Of a stretch of DNA of 64,000 bases, positions 35,373 to 45,266 are shown one piece after another. The stretch comes from Pseudomonadota bacterium (lineage in GTDB: Bacteria; Pseudomonadota; Alphaproteobacteria; SHVZ01). Under the pieces are notes generated by a model, which was given only the letters and a program-made list of their open reading frames with translations, was not told the DNA's origin and ran no database searches. The position numbers and the translations under genes are program-made. The DNA is taken from contig JACQAG010000039.1 in NCBI GenBank assembly GCA_016195085.1, positions 124,001 to 188,000 on the forward strand, given 5' to 3'. How positions within the stretch are numbered: the first letter of the stretch is position 1; every line of letters begins with the position of its first letter.

Positions 35373-36157
35373 GACCCACGGGCAAAGTCCTCGGCGTTCT
35401 GATCCTGGCGCTGCTGGCGCTCCCGGGCGCGGCGCGCGGCGCAGATGGCTCCCTAGCGCCGACCGGCACTCTGCGCGCCGCCTATCTCGCCGGCAATCCG
35501 GCGCAAGCGACCCGGAACCCCGCCACCGGCGAGGTCGTCGGCGTCGCCGCCGATCTCACGGCCGAGCTCGCCCGCCGCCTGGGCGTGCCCTTCCTCATGA
35601 CCGGTCTGGTCGGCGTGCCGCAGGTGATGCAGGCCGTGGTCGACGGCAAAGCCGATATCGGCTATCTCGCGACCGATCCGTCCCGCCGCGGCGCCATCGA
35701 GTTCACCCAGACCTATCTCCGCAACCCCCAGAGCCTGGTGGTGCCGGAGGCCTCGCCCATCCGCTCCTTCGCCGATATCGACCGGGCGGGTTTGCGCATC
35801 GCCGCTCTCAAGGGCGACTCGATCGCCCTCTATCTCGCGCGCACGCTGAAATCGGCCGCCCTCGTCGAGCTCGAGCGCGACGCGACCGAAGACATCGGCC
35901 GGCTGTTCGCGTCCGGGTCGATCGACGCCTTCGGCCGAAACCGTCTGCGTCTCGTGCGGATCGTGGCGGAGACGCCGGGCTTGCGAGTGTTGCCCGGCAG
36001 CATCTTCGGCGTGCCCCAGGCGATCATCGTTCCGGCCGACCAGCCGCAGAATCTGGCCGCCCTCAACGCATTCCTCACCGACATGCGCCGGAGCGGCTTC
36101 CTCGAAGCCTCGATCAGCCATGCCGACAACGGCACCGAAATGGAGCCGGCACCGTGA
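35369..36157 (+). CDS. Extracellular solute-binding protein, family 3-like
   Basis: This 262-residue protein has a Sec signal peptide ([20 protein letters not shown] onward, ending ARGA) and a periplasmic binding fold of the amino-acid type: [30 protein letters not shown] and [22 protein letters not shown]. No permease or ATPase is adjacent on this strand, so it is an orphan or a sensor-type binding protein. Its ATG overlaps the stop of the SDR remnant, and its TGA overlaps the GTG of the broken DUF2817 gene, so the original operon was SDR, binding protein, DUF2817. Confidence 0.85.
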   Translation: MRPTGKVLGVLILALLALPGAARGADGSLAPTGTLRAAYLAGNPAQATRNPATGEVVGVAADLTAELARRLGVPFLMTGLVGVPQVMQAVVDGKADIGYLATDPSRRGAIEFTQTYLRNPQSLVVPEASPIRSFADIDRAGLRIAALKGDSIALYLARTLKSAALVELERDATEDIGRLFASGSIDAFGRNRLRLVRIVAETPGLRVLPGSIFGVPQAIIVPADQPQNLAALNAFLTDMRRSGFLEASISHADNGTEMEPAP

Positions 36158-36514
36158 CCAGCCTCAGCAACCGCTTCGCCTCGACCTATGCCGCAGCGCG
36201 CCGGCAAATCGGCAACCCCGCCGCAGCAGGGTTTGAGCTCCGAGCTCTGGGAGCATTACTGCGGCCGGCATTCCGCCTATGTCAGCTTCGAATACGGCAC
36301 CTTGCCGACCCCGGAGGTGATCGAGTCCCTGCGCCAGGAGCACATTCTGCATCGCCAGGGCAAGAACGACTGGCACGATGCCGGCGTGCAGAGGGTGAAG
36401 CAGCGCCTGCTGCACACCTTCGCGCCCGAGCGCCCGGAATGGCACGAGATGGTCATCCTCCAGGCCCGCCTGCTGACGGGTCGCGTCGCCAGCGGGCTGG
36501 CGGCGGAGGCCTAG
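36154..36514 (+). pseudogene. DUF2817 (M14-like peptidase) gene with large internal deletion
   Basis: The N-terminus is seen from GTG 36154, overlapping the previous stop, as [20 protein letters not shown]-terminus of about 90 residues follows in another frame (SSELWEHYCGRHSAYVSFEYGT with HILHRQGKND and LQARLLTGRVASGLA). Full-length DUF2817 proteins have some 350 residues, so about 230 codons, including the zinc-binding centre, are missing. The join is near 36205-36240. The remaining frame cannot encode an active enzyme. Confidence 0.75.
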
Positions 36515-36699
36515 CCCCTGGCCTCTGCCAGCTGCAACAGCATTTGGACGACCAAGCCCTTGAAGCTGTCGTGGCGGTCCCGGGGCATCTCCCGGAATTG
36601 GCGACGCAGCTCGGCCAGCGTGTCTACGGCAGTGAGCGGATCCCCACCCAAGACGAAGCGCTGAAGCGCTTTCGTGCCCGTGTCCCGACGTGCCTGCAT
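36511..36699 (-). CDS. Small hypothetical protein
   Basis: This possible 62-residue cytoplasmic protein reads QARRDTGTKALQRFVLGGDP, then LAELRRQFREMPRDRHD and SFKGLVVQMLLQLAEARG. The amphipathic helical pattern and lack of low-complexity Arg/Ser/Pro runs suggest real coding. It lies between the DUF2817 remnant and the channel gene, downstream of the channel on the same strand. I do not recognise a family. Confidence 0.4.
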   Translation of the reverse strand: MQARRDTGTKALQRFVLGGDPLTAVDTLAELRRQFREMPRDRHDSFKGLVVQMLLQLAEARG

Positions 36700-36796
36700 G
36701 TCCTGGCTCCTGCGGCTTCCGGCCGATGGGATCCAGTCTGCGGTCTCGCCGCGCCCGGACGCCATCCATCGAAAGTATGAGACGCACTGGCCGGCC

Positions 36797-37978
36797 TCAA
36801 GCCGGGGTCGGGGTCTCCGCTTCGGCGCTGCGGCGCTTGGCGCCGCGCTCGGCGGCGATGCGTCTGATCTCATTCTCGAGATCCGGCGAGCCCGCCAGCA
36901 GGTGGCGAAAATCGGCAGCCTGCAGCATGAGGAGATCGCAGTTGCTGCGCGCGGTCACCGTGGCGCTGCGCTTGCCGCTCTCCAACAGCGCCATCTCGCC
37001 AAAGAACTCGCCGGAGCCGAGCGCGACCGGACCGCCCGGCGTCTCCACCTCGAGCTCGCCCGCGGTGATGAAATACATCGCATCGGCCGCATCGCCCTGG
37101 CGCACCACCTGGACTCCGGTTTCGACCCGGACCGGCTTCAGGATCGAAGCGACGGCGGCGATGCGCGCCGCCGAGAGGAGTTGGAACAAGGGCACCTTCG
37201 CCACCAGATGCCAGGTCACAATGAAATCGCGTCGGCGCAGCTCCTCGATGAAGCCGGAGGCCAGGATGCCGGCCGGCAGCGCGAAGCACAGAACACCCAA
37301 GACGACGGTGAAGCCGGCAAGCGCCCGCCCCCAGGGCGTGATCGGCGTCAAATCGCCATAGCCCACGGTCGAGAGTGTCACAATGCCCCAATACATCGCC
37401 GCGGGGATGCTGCCGAACTTGTCGGGCTGGGCGTCGTGCTCGAGCATGTAGGCGAGGGTCGAGACCATCAGGAGGGCGACCGACACCACGGTGCCGGCGG
37501 CCACCAGCGGGCGGCGCTCATTGCGCAAGACCTCGCCTAAGAGATCGAAGGCGCCGGTGAAGCGGAGCAGCTTGAACAGCCGGAGCGCCCGCAGCAAGAC
37601 CGCGACCGACGGATCGATCGGCATCCAAAAGAGGTGCAGATAGAACGGCAGGATGGCCACGATGTCGATCACCGCCAGGGGCGACACGGCATAGTGGAGC
37701 CGCCCCCAGACCGGGTGCCGGTAGGCGCGCCTTGGATCCTCGATGGCGGCCCACAGGCGCAGTCCGTATTCGAGGGTGAAGGCGAGGACCGCTGCGGTCT
37801 CGATCAGATCGAAGACCTGATGCCAGCTGGGCGGCAAGCCCTCGACCGTACCCAGCACGATGGCCGTCACGTTGACGAGGATGATGGCCACCAGCAGGAG
37901 ATCGAAGGCGCGGCCCAAGGGATAGCCCCGCTGCCCCCCCTCGACCAAGGCATAGACCGCATGTCGCCAGCGCTGCAT
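36797..37978 (-). CDS. Cyclic-nucleotide-gated potassium channel (MlotiK1-like)
   Basis: This 393-residue inner-membrane channel has six helices with a voltage-sensor-like S1-S4 (S4 basic stretch LRALRLFKLLRF), the K+ filter TVGYGD between the last two helices, and a C-terminal cyclic-nucleotide-binding domain. The phosphate-binding cassette of that domain reads GEFFGEMALLESGKRSATV. Its architecture equals MlotiK1 from Mesorhizobium with a slightly longer tail. ATG 37978 is preferred; TTG 38017 would add a basic leader. It lies downstream of the 3-hydroxyisobutyrate-dehydrogenase-like gene with an 80-base gap. Confidence 0.93.
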   Translation of the reverse strand: MQRWRHAVYALVEGGQRGYPLGRAFDLLLVAIILVNVTAIVLGTVEGLPPSWHQVFDLIETAAVLAFTLEYGLRLWAAIEDPRRAYRHPVWGRLHYAVSPLAVIDIVAILPFYLHLFWMPIDPSVAVLLRALRLFKLLRFTGAFDLLGEVLRNERRPLVAAGTVVSVALLMVSTLAYMLEHDAQPDKFGSIPAAMYWGIVTLSTVGYGDLTPITPWGRALAGFTVVLGVLCFALPAGILASGFIEELRRRDFIVTWHLVAKVPLFQLLSAARIAAVASILKPVRVETGVQVVRQGDAADAMYFITAGELEVETPGGPVALGSGEFFGEMALLESGKRSATVTARSNCDLLMLQAADFRHLLAGSPDLENEIRRIAAERGAKRRSAEAETPTPA

Positions 37979-38058
37979 CACGGGGGCTAGTTTCCTTGCT
38001 CGGCGCCGGCGCCGCAATGCTTCATAGACTGAGTTCCGTTCAGACCGGCCATTGCCCC

Positions 38059-38967
38059 TCAGTCGAGGTCCCGGATTTTGGCGCCGACGAGCTCGGCCAG
38101 GATGCCGGGAAAGACCGAGATGAAGCGCTCGCCATGGCCGCGGGTCTGCGCCAGCTGGAGGGATTGGTTGACCGCCTGGGCGATGAAGGCGAGGGATTGC
38201 GCCTCTTCGGCGAGCTTGCCGTAATAGCGGATGTCCTTGCTGGCGATGCGAACCGGGCCCTTCAGATGGCCGTCATCGCCCTCCAGGACCCAGGGCATCA
38301 CCATCTGGAACATGCGGCTGTTGGCGCCGCCGGCGGAGACGACGTCATAGAGCTTCTTCATGTCGACCCCGAGCTTGGCCGCGGTCGTCAAGGCCTCGGA
38401 GATGACCGCGCAGGTGCCGATCGAGATGAAGTTGTTGATGAGCTTGAGCGTGGTGCCGGATCCCAGCGTCCCGGCCTCGATGATGGTATCGGCATAGCAT
38501 TCCACCACCGGACGCACGCGGGCCACGATCGCCGGAGCGCCGCCGAGAAATGTCGAGAGCTTGCCCTCCTCCGCCTCCTTGGGCGTGCGGCCCAAGGGCG
38601 AGTCGACCATGCCGACGCCCAGCGCCTCCAAGTCGCGGCCGATCTTGCGGGTGGAGTTGGGATCGGCGGTGGTGGAGTCGACCAGCACCATGGCGGAGCG
38701 GCAGCCCTCCAGAAACCCGTTGGCACCGTAGACGGCGGCTTCGACCTCGACCGAGGAGGGCAGGCAGAGAAAGACGATGTCGGAGACCCGGGCCACCTCG
38801 GCCGGCGTCTTTGCCTCGCCGGCGCCCAGCTTCAGGAGATCGTCCACCGGTTGCCGGTTGCGGTGGCCCATGACGGTGAGCTTGTAGCCCTTCGCCAGGA
38901 TGCTCTTGGCCGCACCATGGCCCATGAGGCCGACGCCGATATAGCCGATGCGTTCCTTCTCCGCCAT
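38059..38967 (-). CDS. NAD(P)-dependent beta-hydroxyacid dehydrogenase (3-hydroxyisobutyrate dehydrogenase family)
   Basis: This 302-residue oxidoreductase has the nucleotide-binding GYIGVGLMGHG at the N-terminus, the substrate-binding motif in VDSTTADP, DSPLGRTPKEAEEGKL, and the catalytic Lys in GTTLKLINNF. The family includes 3-hydroxyisobutyrate, tartronate semialdehyde and L-threonate dehydrogenases, and the exact substrate is not clear. It lies 16 bases downstream of two amino-acid-type ABC permeases, which suggests it acts on what they import. Confidence 0.9.
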   Translation of the reverse strand: MAEKERIGYIGVGLMGHGAAKSILAKGYKLTVMGHRNRQPVDDLLKLGAGEAKTPAEVARVSDIVFLCLPSSVEVEAAVYGANGFLEGCRSAMVLVDSTTADPNSTRKIGRDLEALGVGMVDSPLGRTPKEAEEGKLSTFLGGAPAIVARVRPVVECYADTIIEAGTLGSGTTLKLINNFISIGTCAVISEALTTAAKLGVDMKKLYDVVSAGGANSRMFQMVMPWVLEGDDGHLKGPVRIASKDIRYYGKLAEEAQSLAFIAQAVNQSLQLAQTRGHGERFISVFPGILAELVGAKIRDLD

Positions 38968-38983
38968 CTCGTCCGCTCCTTGT

Positions 38984-39673
38984 TCAGATTGCGATGGTCC
39001 GTTCGGCGAGAGCGCCGCTGGTGACGCGCCTCAGATCCATGCGCCGCTCCAGCCGGCGGCTGGCCAATGACAGGGGCCAGCACACAAGAAAGTAAAAGAC
39101 CGCGACCAGGGGGTAGATCGTCATCGGCTGGAAGGTGACGTTGGTCATGAGCTGCCCCGCGCGGGTGAGCTCGACGAAGCCGATGATGGATGCGATCGCG
39201 GTGCTCTTGATGAGCTGCACCAGGAACCCCACCGTGGGCGGGATGGCGATGCGGACTGCCTGCGGCAGCACCACGAGACGCATGACCTGCCAGTAGCCGA
39301 GCGCCAGCGCTTTTGCGCCTTCCCATTGCTCACGCGGCACCGCCTCGATCGCGCCGCGCCAGATCTCGCCCAGGAAGGCGCTGGCATAGAGCGCGAAGCC
39401 CACGGTGACCGCCGTCCAGGGATCGAGCCTCAAGCCGAAGAAGACGCCGAGGCCGTAATAGACGAGGAAGAGCTGCATCAGCACCGGCGTTCCCTGGAAG
39501 AGCTGGATGTAGCCGGACGTGATCAGCCGGACCGCCCGCTGCGGGGCCACGCGGAGAAGCGCTATGGCAAACCCGAAGGCGCCACCCACCGCGAGAGCGA
39601 TCAGGGAGAGCACGATGGTCCATTGCAGCCCCTTCAAGAGAAAGAAGAACTCGGGCGTGGAGAATTGCCTCAC
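38984..39673 (-). CDS. Amino-acid-type ABC transporter permease (HisM/GlnP family), second
   Basis: This 229-residue inner-membrane permease has about five helices. It has the HisM-family loop FQGTPVLMQLFLVYYGL and the EAA motif around EGAKALALGYWQVMRLVVLPQAVRIAIPP. It starts at GTG 39673, overlapping the upstream permease stop (GTGA), so the two are translationally coupled and probably form a heterodimer. No ATPase gene is in this operon. Confidence 0.9.
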   Translation of the reverse strand: MRQFSTPEFFFLLKGLQWTIVLSLIALAVGGAFGFAIALLRVAPQRAVRLITSGYIQLFQGTPVLMQLFLVYYGLGVFFGLRLDPWTAVTVGFALYASAFLGEIWRGAIEAVPREQWEGAKALALGYWQVMRLVVLPQAVRIAIPPTVGFLVQLIKSTAIASIIGFVELTRAGQLMTNVTFQPMTIYPLVAVFYFLVCWPLSLASRRLERRMDLRRVTSGALAERTIAI

Positions 39674-40344
39674 GTCGCCCTCCGCCCGCGCTCGAAGACG
39701 TACCAGTAGAGGCCGCCCAGGCCCGCGCGAAAGCCGAGCGTCATCAGGAGATAGAGGCCGGTTGCCGCAAAATAGAATTCGAAGGCACGGAAGGTGGTGG
39801 ATTGCAGCGTGTTGGTGATCGCGGTCAGCTCCTCGGCCGAAATCGCCGCCACCACGCTCGAGCCCAGCATCAACAGCACGAACTGGCTCGCCAGCGCCGG
39901 GTAGACGATCCGGATCGCTTGAAACAAGATGATGCGTCGAAACACCTGCACGCGCCCGAGGCCGAGCGCGCGCCCGGCCTCGATCTGCCCCTCGGGCACG
40001 GCCTCCACGCCGGCGCGCAGAATCTCGCTCGCATAGGCGCCGAAATTGATCGCCATGCCGATGAGCGCTGCCTGGTTTGCCTCCAGCCGGAGCCCCAGGC
40101 TCGGCAGCGAGAAGTAGAGGATGAAGAGCTGCACCAGAAACGGCGTGTTGCGGAACACCTCGATGTAGACAGCAACCGCCCAGGCGAGGGCGCGTGGGCC
40201 ATTGGTGCGGAGATAAGCGCCGAGAATGCCGATCGCCAGGCCGAGGACCGTCGCCGCCGCCGCGAGCTTCACGGTGAGCGCGGCCCCCGCCAAGAGGCGC
40301 GGCAGATTGTCGACGACGATGCCGAACTGGAAGACGTAGTTCAA
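39670..40344 (-). CDS. Amino-acid-type ABC transporter permease (HisM/GlnP family), first
   Basis: This 224-residue inner-membrane permease has FRNTPFLVQLFILYFSLPS and the EAA loop EAGRALGLGRVQVFRRIILFQAIRIVYPAL. The start is chosen at TTG 40344, which follows GGGGTG and gives the normal length; the only upstream ATG is inside a palindromic repeat. It is coupled to the second permease. The binding protein lies upstream, beyond repeat 40376-40515. Confidence 0.88.
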   Translation of the reverse strand: MNYVFQFGIVVDNLPRLLAGAALTVKLAAAATVLGLAIGILGAYLRTNGPRALAWAVAVYIEVFRNTPFLVQLFILYFSLPSLGLRLEANQAALIGMAINFGAYASEILRAGVEAVPEGQIEAGRALGLGRVQVFRRIILFQAIRIVYPALASQFVLLMLGSSVVAAISAEELTAITNTLQSTTFRAFEFYFAATGLYLLMTLGFRAGLGGLYWYVFERGRRAT

Positions 40345-40375
40345 TGGGCACCCCGACGCAGACGCATCAGCAAGA

Positions 40376-40515
40376 ACCCTCACCCTCCCGCGAGGACGCG
40401 GGTCCCTCCCTCTCCCGCGGTGCGGGAGAGGGGCCGAGAAAGTGATGCACATGAACCCCTCTCCCGCACCGCGGGAGAGGGAGGGACCCACGCGCTAGCG
40501 TGGGAGGGTGAGGGC
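40376..40515. repeat. Palindromic intergenic repeat, family B copy 1
   Basis: ACCCTCACCCTCCC and GGGAGGGTGAGGG form the outer arms. Inside, CCTCTCCCGCGGTGCGGGAG is matched by CCCCTCTCCCGCACCGCGGG. It separates the binding-protein gene from its permeases. A close relative is at 45122-45254, in the same position relative to another ABC importer. Confidence 0.85.
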
Positions 40516-40536
40516 GCGTGCGTAACGTCGAAAGGA

Positions 40537-41334
40537 TCAGAAGGTCGGCAGCTCCGGCAGCTTCACGCCCGTGTGCTTCTCGTAGATCTGGGCCAGCACG
40601 CCGTTCTGCTTGTTCAAGAACACCCAGGTATTGACCCAGCGCAGGAGGTCGAACTCGCCGGGCCGTACCGCGATTGCATAATAGGCGGTGCGGATGGTGA
40701 ATTTCGGCTCGATCTGCTTGTCGGGGTTGCGGTCGGCGATGGACTTGACGGCGAAGGCCGACATGCCGATCGCATCCACCTGGCCCGAGAGCAGCGCCTG
40801 GATGGTGGCGGCTGCCTCATCGAAATAGACGAGGTTGGTGCCCGGCGGAGCGATCTTCGGCGTCTCGGCCTCTTCGAGGGTGGCCCGGGTCAAGCCGATG
40901 CGCTTGCCGGCGAGATCGGCCGGGCCCTTGATGGCGGTTCCCTTGGGCGCGCCGATGACGATGCTAAGCGCGCCATGGGGGCTGGCGAACATCACCGTCT
41001 TCGCCCGCTCGAAGGTGATGCTGAGCGAGGAGATGGCGAGATCGGCGCGGCCGGAGAGGAGGGCCGGAATCCGGTTCGGGCCGGTCACCTGCACCAGCTC
41101 GAGCTCGACCCCCAGATCTTTGGCGAGCTGGCGCGATGTGGCGATCTCCGAGCCGTCGGGCTCGCCCTTTTGGTCGAGGATGCCGAAGGGCGGCGAGGTC
41201 ACCTCGGCGGTGATGCGGATCTTCTTGTCCTTGATGATGCGATCGAGCGATTGCGCCTGGCCCGGGCCAGCGAAGATCGTGCAAACGAATAGGGCGAGCG
41301 CAGCCAGCAGCAGCCGGCGCATGAGATCGGTCAC
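40537..41334 (-). CDS. Amino-acid-type ABC substrate-binding protein (family 3)
   Basis: The 265-residue periplasmic protein has a signal peptide (MRRLLLAALALFVCTIFAG, ending GQA-Q). The mature part has KKIRITAEVTSPPFGILDQK, DLAISSLSITFERAKTVMFA and GKRIGLTRATLEEAETP, typical of polar amino-acid or related organic-acid binding. GTG 41334 is preceded by GGGGGA; ATG 41322 is an alternative. With the two permeases beyond the repeat it forms an importer lacking its own ATPase. Confidence 0.9.
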   Translation of the reverse strand: MTDLMRRLLLAALALFVCTIFAGPGQAQSLDRIIKDKKIRITAEVTSPPFGILDQKGEPDGSEIATSRQLAKDLGVELELVQVTGPNRIPALLSGRADLAISSLSITFERAKTVMFASPHGALSIVIGAPKGTAIKGPADLAGKRIGLTRATLEEAETPKIAPPGTNLVYFDEAAATIQALLSGQVDAIGMSAFAVKSIADRNPDKQIEPKFTIRTAYYAIAVRPGEFDLLRWVNTWVFLNKQNGVLAQIYEKHTGVKLPELPTF

Positions 41335-41440
41335 GGTTTCCCCCTTGGTCGCGGTTTTGGAGGCGTGGTTCGAGCCACGCTTGAGCTCGAACGATAGCCT
41401 GAAGCCGCCCGGGCGAAAACCCCGGGAGAGGATCGGTGGG

Positions 41441-42718
<1,278 letters not shown>

Positions 42719-42797
42719 AGAAGCCTCTAGTGCGATCGATTCGCGAACATACCACATCCTGTAGGGCGATTCGACGACTAAGGGGCGGTTTTTGTGA

Positions 42798-43265
42798 CTA
42801 AATTGGCGGCGGCGCGGCGAACAGGACGAAGTCGTAGACCGTGCCGGCGAACGCGCGCTGATAGGAGCGGCTCAAGCGCCAGCCGGTGCGCTCGTAGAAG
42901 GTGCGCGCGCCCTCATTGGCGGCAAAGCACTCCAACGTAGCCGCTCCGTCCGTCTCGGCCCGGCGCAGCAAGGCCAGGCCGACGCCGCTCCCCTGGTCCT
43001 TCGGGTCGACGAACAGCATCTCGACGTGACGATCGCGCAAGAGCGAGAAGCCGGCGATGCGGCGGCCGATGAGGGCCACCGTCACTGCCGGCCAGTCGCG
43101 GCCGAATTTCCGGCGGAAGAAGTCCATGGATCTGGTGGCCAGGCCCGCCGGCGCCATGATCGGGGCGAACGCCGCATGGAACGAGGCATAGGCCACCAGC
43201 GAGAGCGCTTCCGTGTCGCCCGCACGGGCCGGACGCAGCCGAACCGGACGGGTTGCGCCCGCCAT
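42798..43265 (-). CDS. GNAT family N-acetyltransferase
   Basis: This 155-residue acetyl-CoA-dependent transferase has [20 protein letters not shown] at the N-terminus, [24 protein letters not shown] as the acetyl-CoA-binding motif (Q/R-x-x-G-x-G/A variant), and [10 protein letters not shown] near the C-terminus. Its ATG (43265) overlaps the dppC-like stop (ATGA-style TGATG overlap), so it belongs to the peptide-transporter operon. The substrate is unknown; an amino sugar or peptide is plausible given the neighbours. Confidence 0.88.
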   Translation of the reverse strand: MAGATRPVRLRPARAGDTEALSLVAYASFHAAFAPIMAPAGLATRSMDFFRRKFGRDWPAVTVALIGRRIAGFSLLRDRHVEMLFVDPKDQGSGVGLALLRRAETDGAATLECFAANEGARTFYERTGWRLSRSYQRAFAGTVYDFVLFAAPPPI

Positions 43266-44128
43266 CAAGGGGCGCCGCGCAGCCTGGGATCGAGGCTGTC
43301 GCGGAGCGCGTCGCCCAGGAGATTGAAGCCGAAGGAGGCGAGCAGGATGGCGAACCCGGAGAAGACTGAAGTCCAGGGAGAGAGCAGGAGGAAGCTGCGG
43401 CCCTCCGACAGCATGAGGCCGAGGGACGGCGTGGGCGGCTGGGTCCCGATGCCGAGGAAGGAGAGCGAGGCCTCGACCAGGATCGCCGTCGACAAGGACA
43501 GGCTCGCCTGCACCAGGATGACGCTGGCGAGATTGGGCACGATGTGGACCAAGAGGATGCGCCCGTCACCGGCACCCAAGGAGCGGGCCGCCAAGACGAA
43601 CTCGCTCTCGGCGATGACCAGGGCGGGCCCGCGCAAGAGGCGGGCAAATGTCGGCACATAGACGATGCCGATGGCGATCGCCGTGGTCCAGGCCTGGGGG
43701 CCCAGGATGGAGATGATGCCGATGGCGAGCAGAATGATCGGAAAGGCGAAGATGAGGTCCATGATCCGCATGATCACCCGCTCGGTCCAGCCGCGGTAAT
43801 AGGCCGCGATCACGCCGAGGCTGCCGCCCAGCCCCAGCGCCAGCACCACCGAGCCAAGCGAGATCAGGAACGAGGCGCGATAGCCCCAGAGGATGCGCGA
43901 GAGCGTGTCGCGGCCGAACTGATCGGTGCCGAGCCAGAAACTGAGGCTCGGACCCTGCAGGCGGTCGAGCACGCTCTGTGCCGTTGGATCATAGGGGGCG
44001 ATCAGCGGCGCCAGGAAAGCGAGAGCCACCTGGGCCGCCACCAGAACCCCACCGATCAGCAGCAGAGGGTGCTCGGGCAGAAACTTCGGCCGGGGGCGCG
44101 GGGCGGCGGTGGCGAAGGATGCGGTCAT
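43265..44128 (-). CDS. Peptide-type ABC transporter permease (DppC family)
   Basis: This 287-residue inner-membrane permease has the DppC N-terminal HPLLLIGGVLVAAQVALAFL and YDPTAQSVLDRLQGPS, the GTDQFGRDTLSRILWG segment, and the EAA loop LAARSLGAGDGRILLVHIVPN. It lies 13 bases after dppB and is coupled to the acetyltransferase. No DppD/DppF ATPase gene follows. Confidence 0.92.
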   Translation of the reverse strand: MTASFATAAPRPRPKFLPEHPLLLIGGVLVAAQVALAFLAPLIAPYDPTAQSVLDRLQGPSLSFWLGTDQFGRDTLSRILWGYRASFLISLGSVVLALGLGGSLGVIAAYYRGWTERVIMRIMDLIFAFPIILLAIGIISILGPQAWTTAIAIGIVYVPTFARLLRGPALVIAESEFVLAARSLGAGDGRILLVHIVPNLASVILVQASLSLSTAILVEASLSFLGIGTQPPTPSLGLMLSEGRSFLLLSPWTSVFSGFAILLASFGFNLLGDALRDSLDPRLRGAP

Positions 44129-44141
44129 GATCCCTGCACCC

Positions 44142-45092
44142 TCATTCTCCCTGCACGCGGGGATCGATCGCCGCATAGAGGAGGTCGACCAGGAAGTTGA
44201 TGACGACGAAGCCCGAGGTCACCAAGAGGATCGCCGCCTGGATCAGGGGATAGTTGCGCTCGGCGATGGCGCCGATGATGAGGCGGCCCAAGCCCGGCAG
44301 AGCAAAGACCTGCTCGACCACGATGGTGCCGCCGAAGAGATAGCCGGCGATGATGCCGACCGCGGTCACGAACGGGATGAGGGCGTTGCGCAAGGCGTGG
44401 CGGAAGACCACGCCCGCCTCGCTGACACCCTTGCCGCGAGCGGTGCGCACATAGTCCTGGCCGAGGGCATCCAGCATGGCCGTGCGCAAGATCCGGCTCA
44501 AGGCCGCGAGGATCGGCAGCGAGAGGGCAATGGTCGGCAGCAGCAGCCGTGACAGATTGCCCACGGGGTCGTCGCGGAAGGGGACATAGCCCACCGCCTG
44601 GAAGTTTGGAGCCAGATTGTAGAAGACGTAGATGAGGACGATGCCGAGCCAGAACGACGGCACGGTGATGCCGGCGATGGTGACGAGACGGATCGCATAG
44701 TCCCCGGCCGAGCGCCGGACATAGGCCATGAGGCAACCCGCCGGGATTGCCAGCACGACGGCCAACGTGAGCGAGGTTGCCATCAGCTCCGCGGTGACGC
44801 CGATGCGGGCGATGATCTCCTCGGCGACCGGCGCCCCCGTCCACACGCTGCGGCCGAGATCGCCCTGGAGCACGCCCGCCAGCCAGAGGAAATACTGCTC
44901 CAGGATCGGTCGGTCGATGCCGAGCCGGTGATAGAGGGCGGCCAGGCGCTCGGGCGTGATCTCGGTGTTGGCGCCCAGCATGATCTGCACGGCGTCGCCC
45001 GGAATGAGCCGGATCATCAGGAAGACGATGATCGAAACCCCGAACAGCACCGTCAGAAGATCGATGAGGCGGGCGAGGATTAATCGACGCAT
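44142..45092 (-). CDS. Peptide-type ABC transporter permease (DppB family)
   Basis: This 316-residue inner-membrane permease has about six helices. The opening LARLIDLLTVLFGVSIIVFL and LIPGDAVQIMLG are family hallmarks. GDLGRSVWTGAPVAEEI and the EAA loop TARGKGVSEAGVVFRHALRNAL are also present. It is the middle gene of binding protein, dppB, dppC, GNAT; the binding protein lies upstream across a palindromic repeat. Confidence 0.92.
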   Translation of the reverse strand: MRRLILARLIDLLTVLFGVSIIVFLMIRLIPGDAVQIMLGANTEITPERLAALYHRLGIDRPILEQYFLWLAGVLQGDLGRSVWTGAPVAEEIIARIGVTAELMATSLTLAVVLAIPAGCLMAYVRRSAGDYAIRLVTIAGITVPSFWLGIVLIYVFYNLAPNFQAVGYVPFRDDPVGNLSRLLLPTIALSLPILAALSRILRTAMLDALGQDYVRTARGKGVSEAGVVFRHALRNALIPFVTAVGIIAGYLFGGTIVVEQVFALPGLGRLIIGAIAERNYPLIQAAILLVTSGFVVINFLVDLLYAAIDPRVQGE

Positions 45093-45121
45093 AGCAAGTC
45101 ACTCGCGCCGGGCGCAGACAA

Positions 45122-45254
45122 GACCCTCACCCGCCTCGCTAAGCTCGGCACCCTCTCCCGCGGTGCGGGAGAGGGTTGCAGAGTGACGCACTAAGCCCCT
45201 CTCCCGCACCGCGGGAGAGGGAGGGGCCCACGCGATCGCGTGGGAGGGTGAGGG
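45122..45254. repeat. Palindromic intergenic repeat, family B copy 2
   Basis: Outer arms ACCCTCACCCGCC and GGGAGGGTGAGGG enclose CCCTCTCCCGCGGTGCGGG and CCCCTCTCCCGCACCGCGGG. It separates the peptide-binding protein from its permeases, as copy 1 does for the amino-acid importer. Confidence 0.85.
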
Positions 45255-45266
45255 CTCTGCAGCGCC

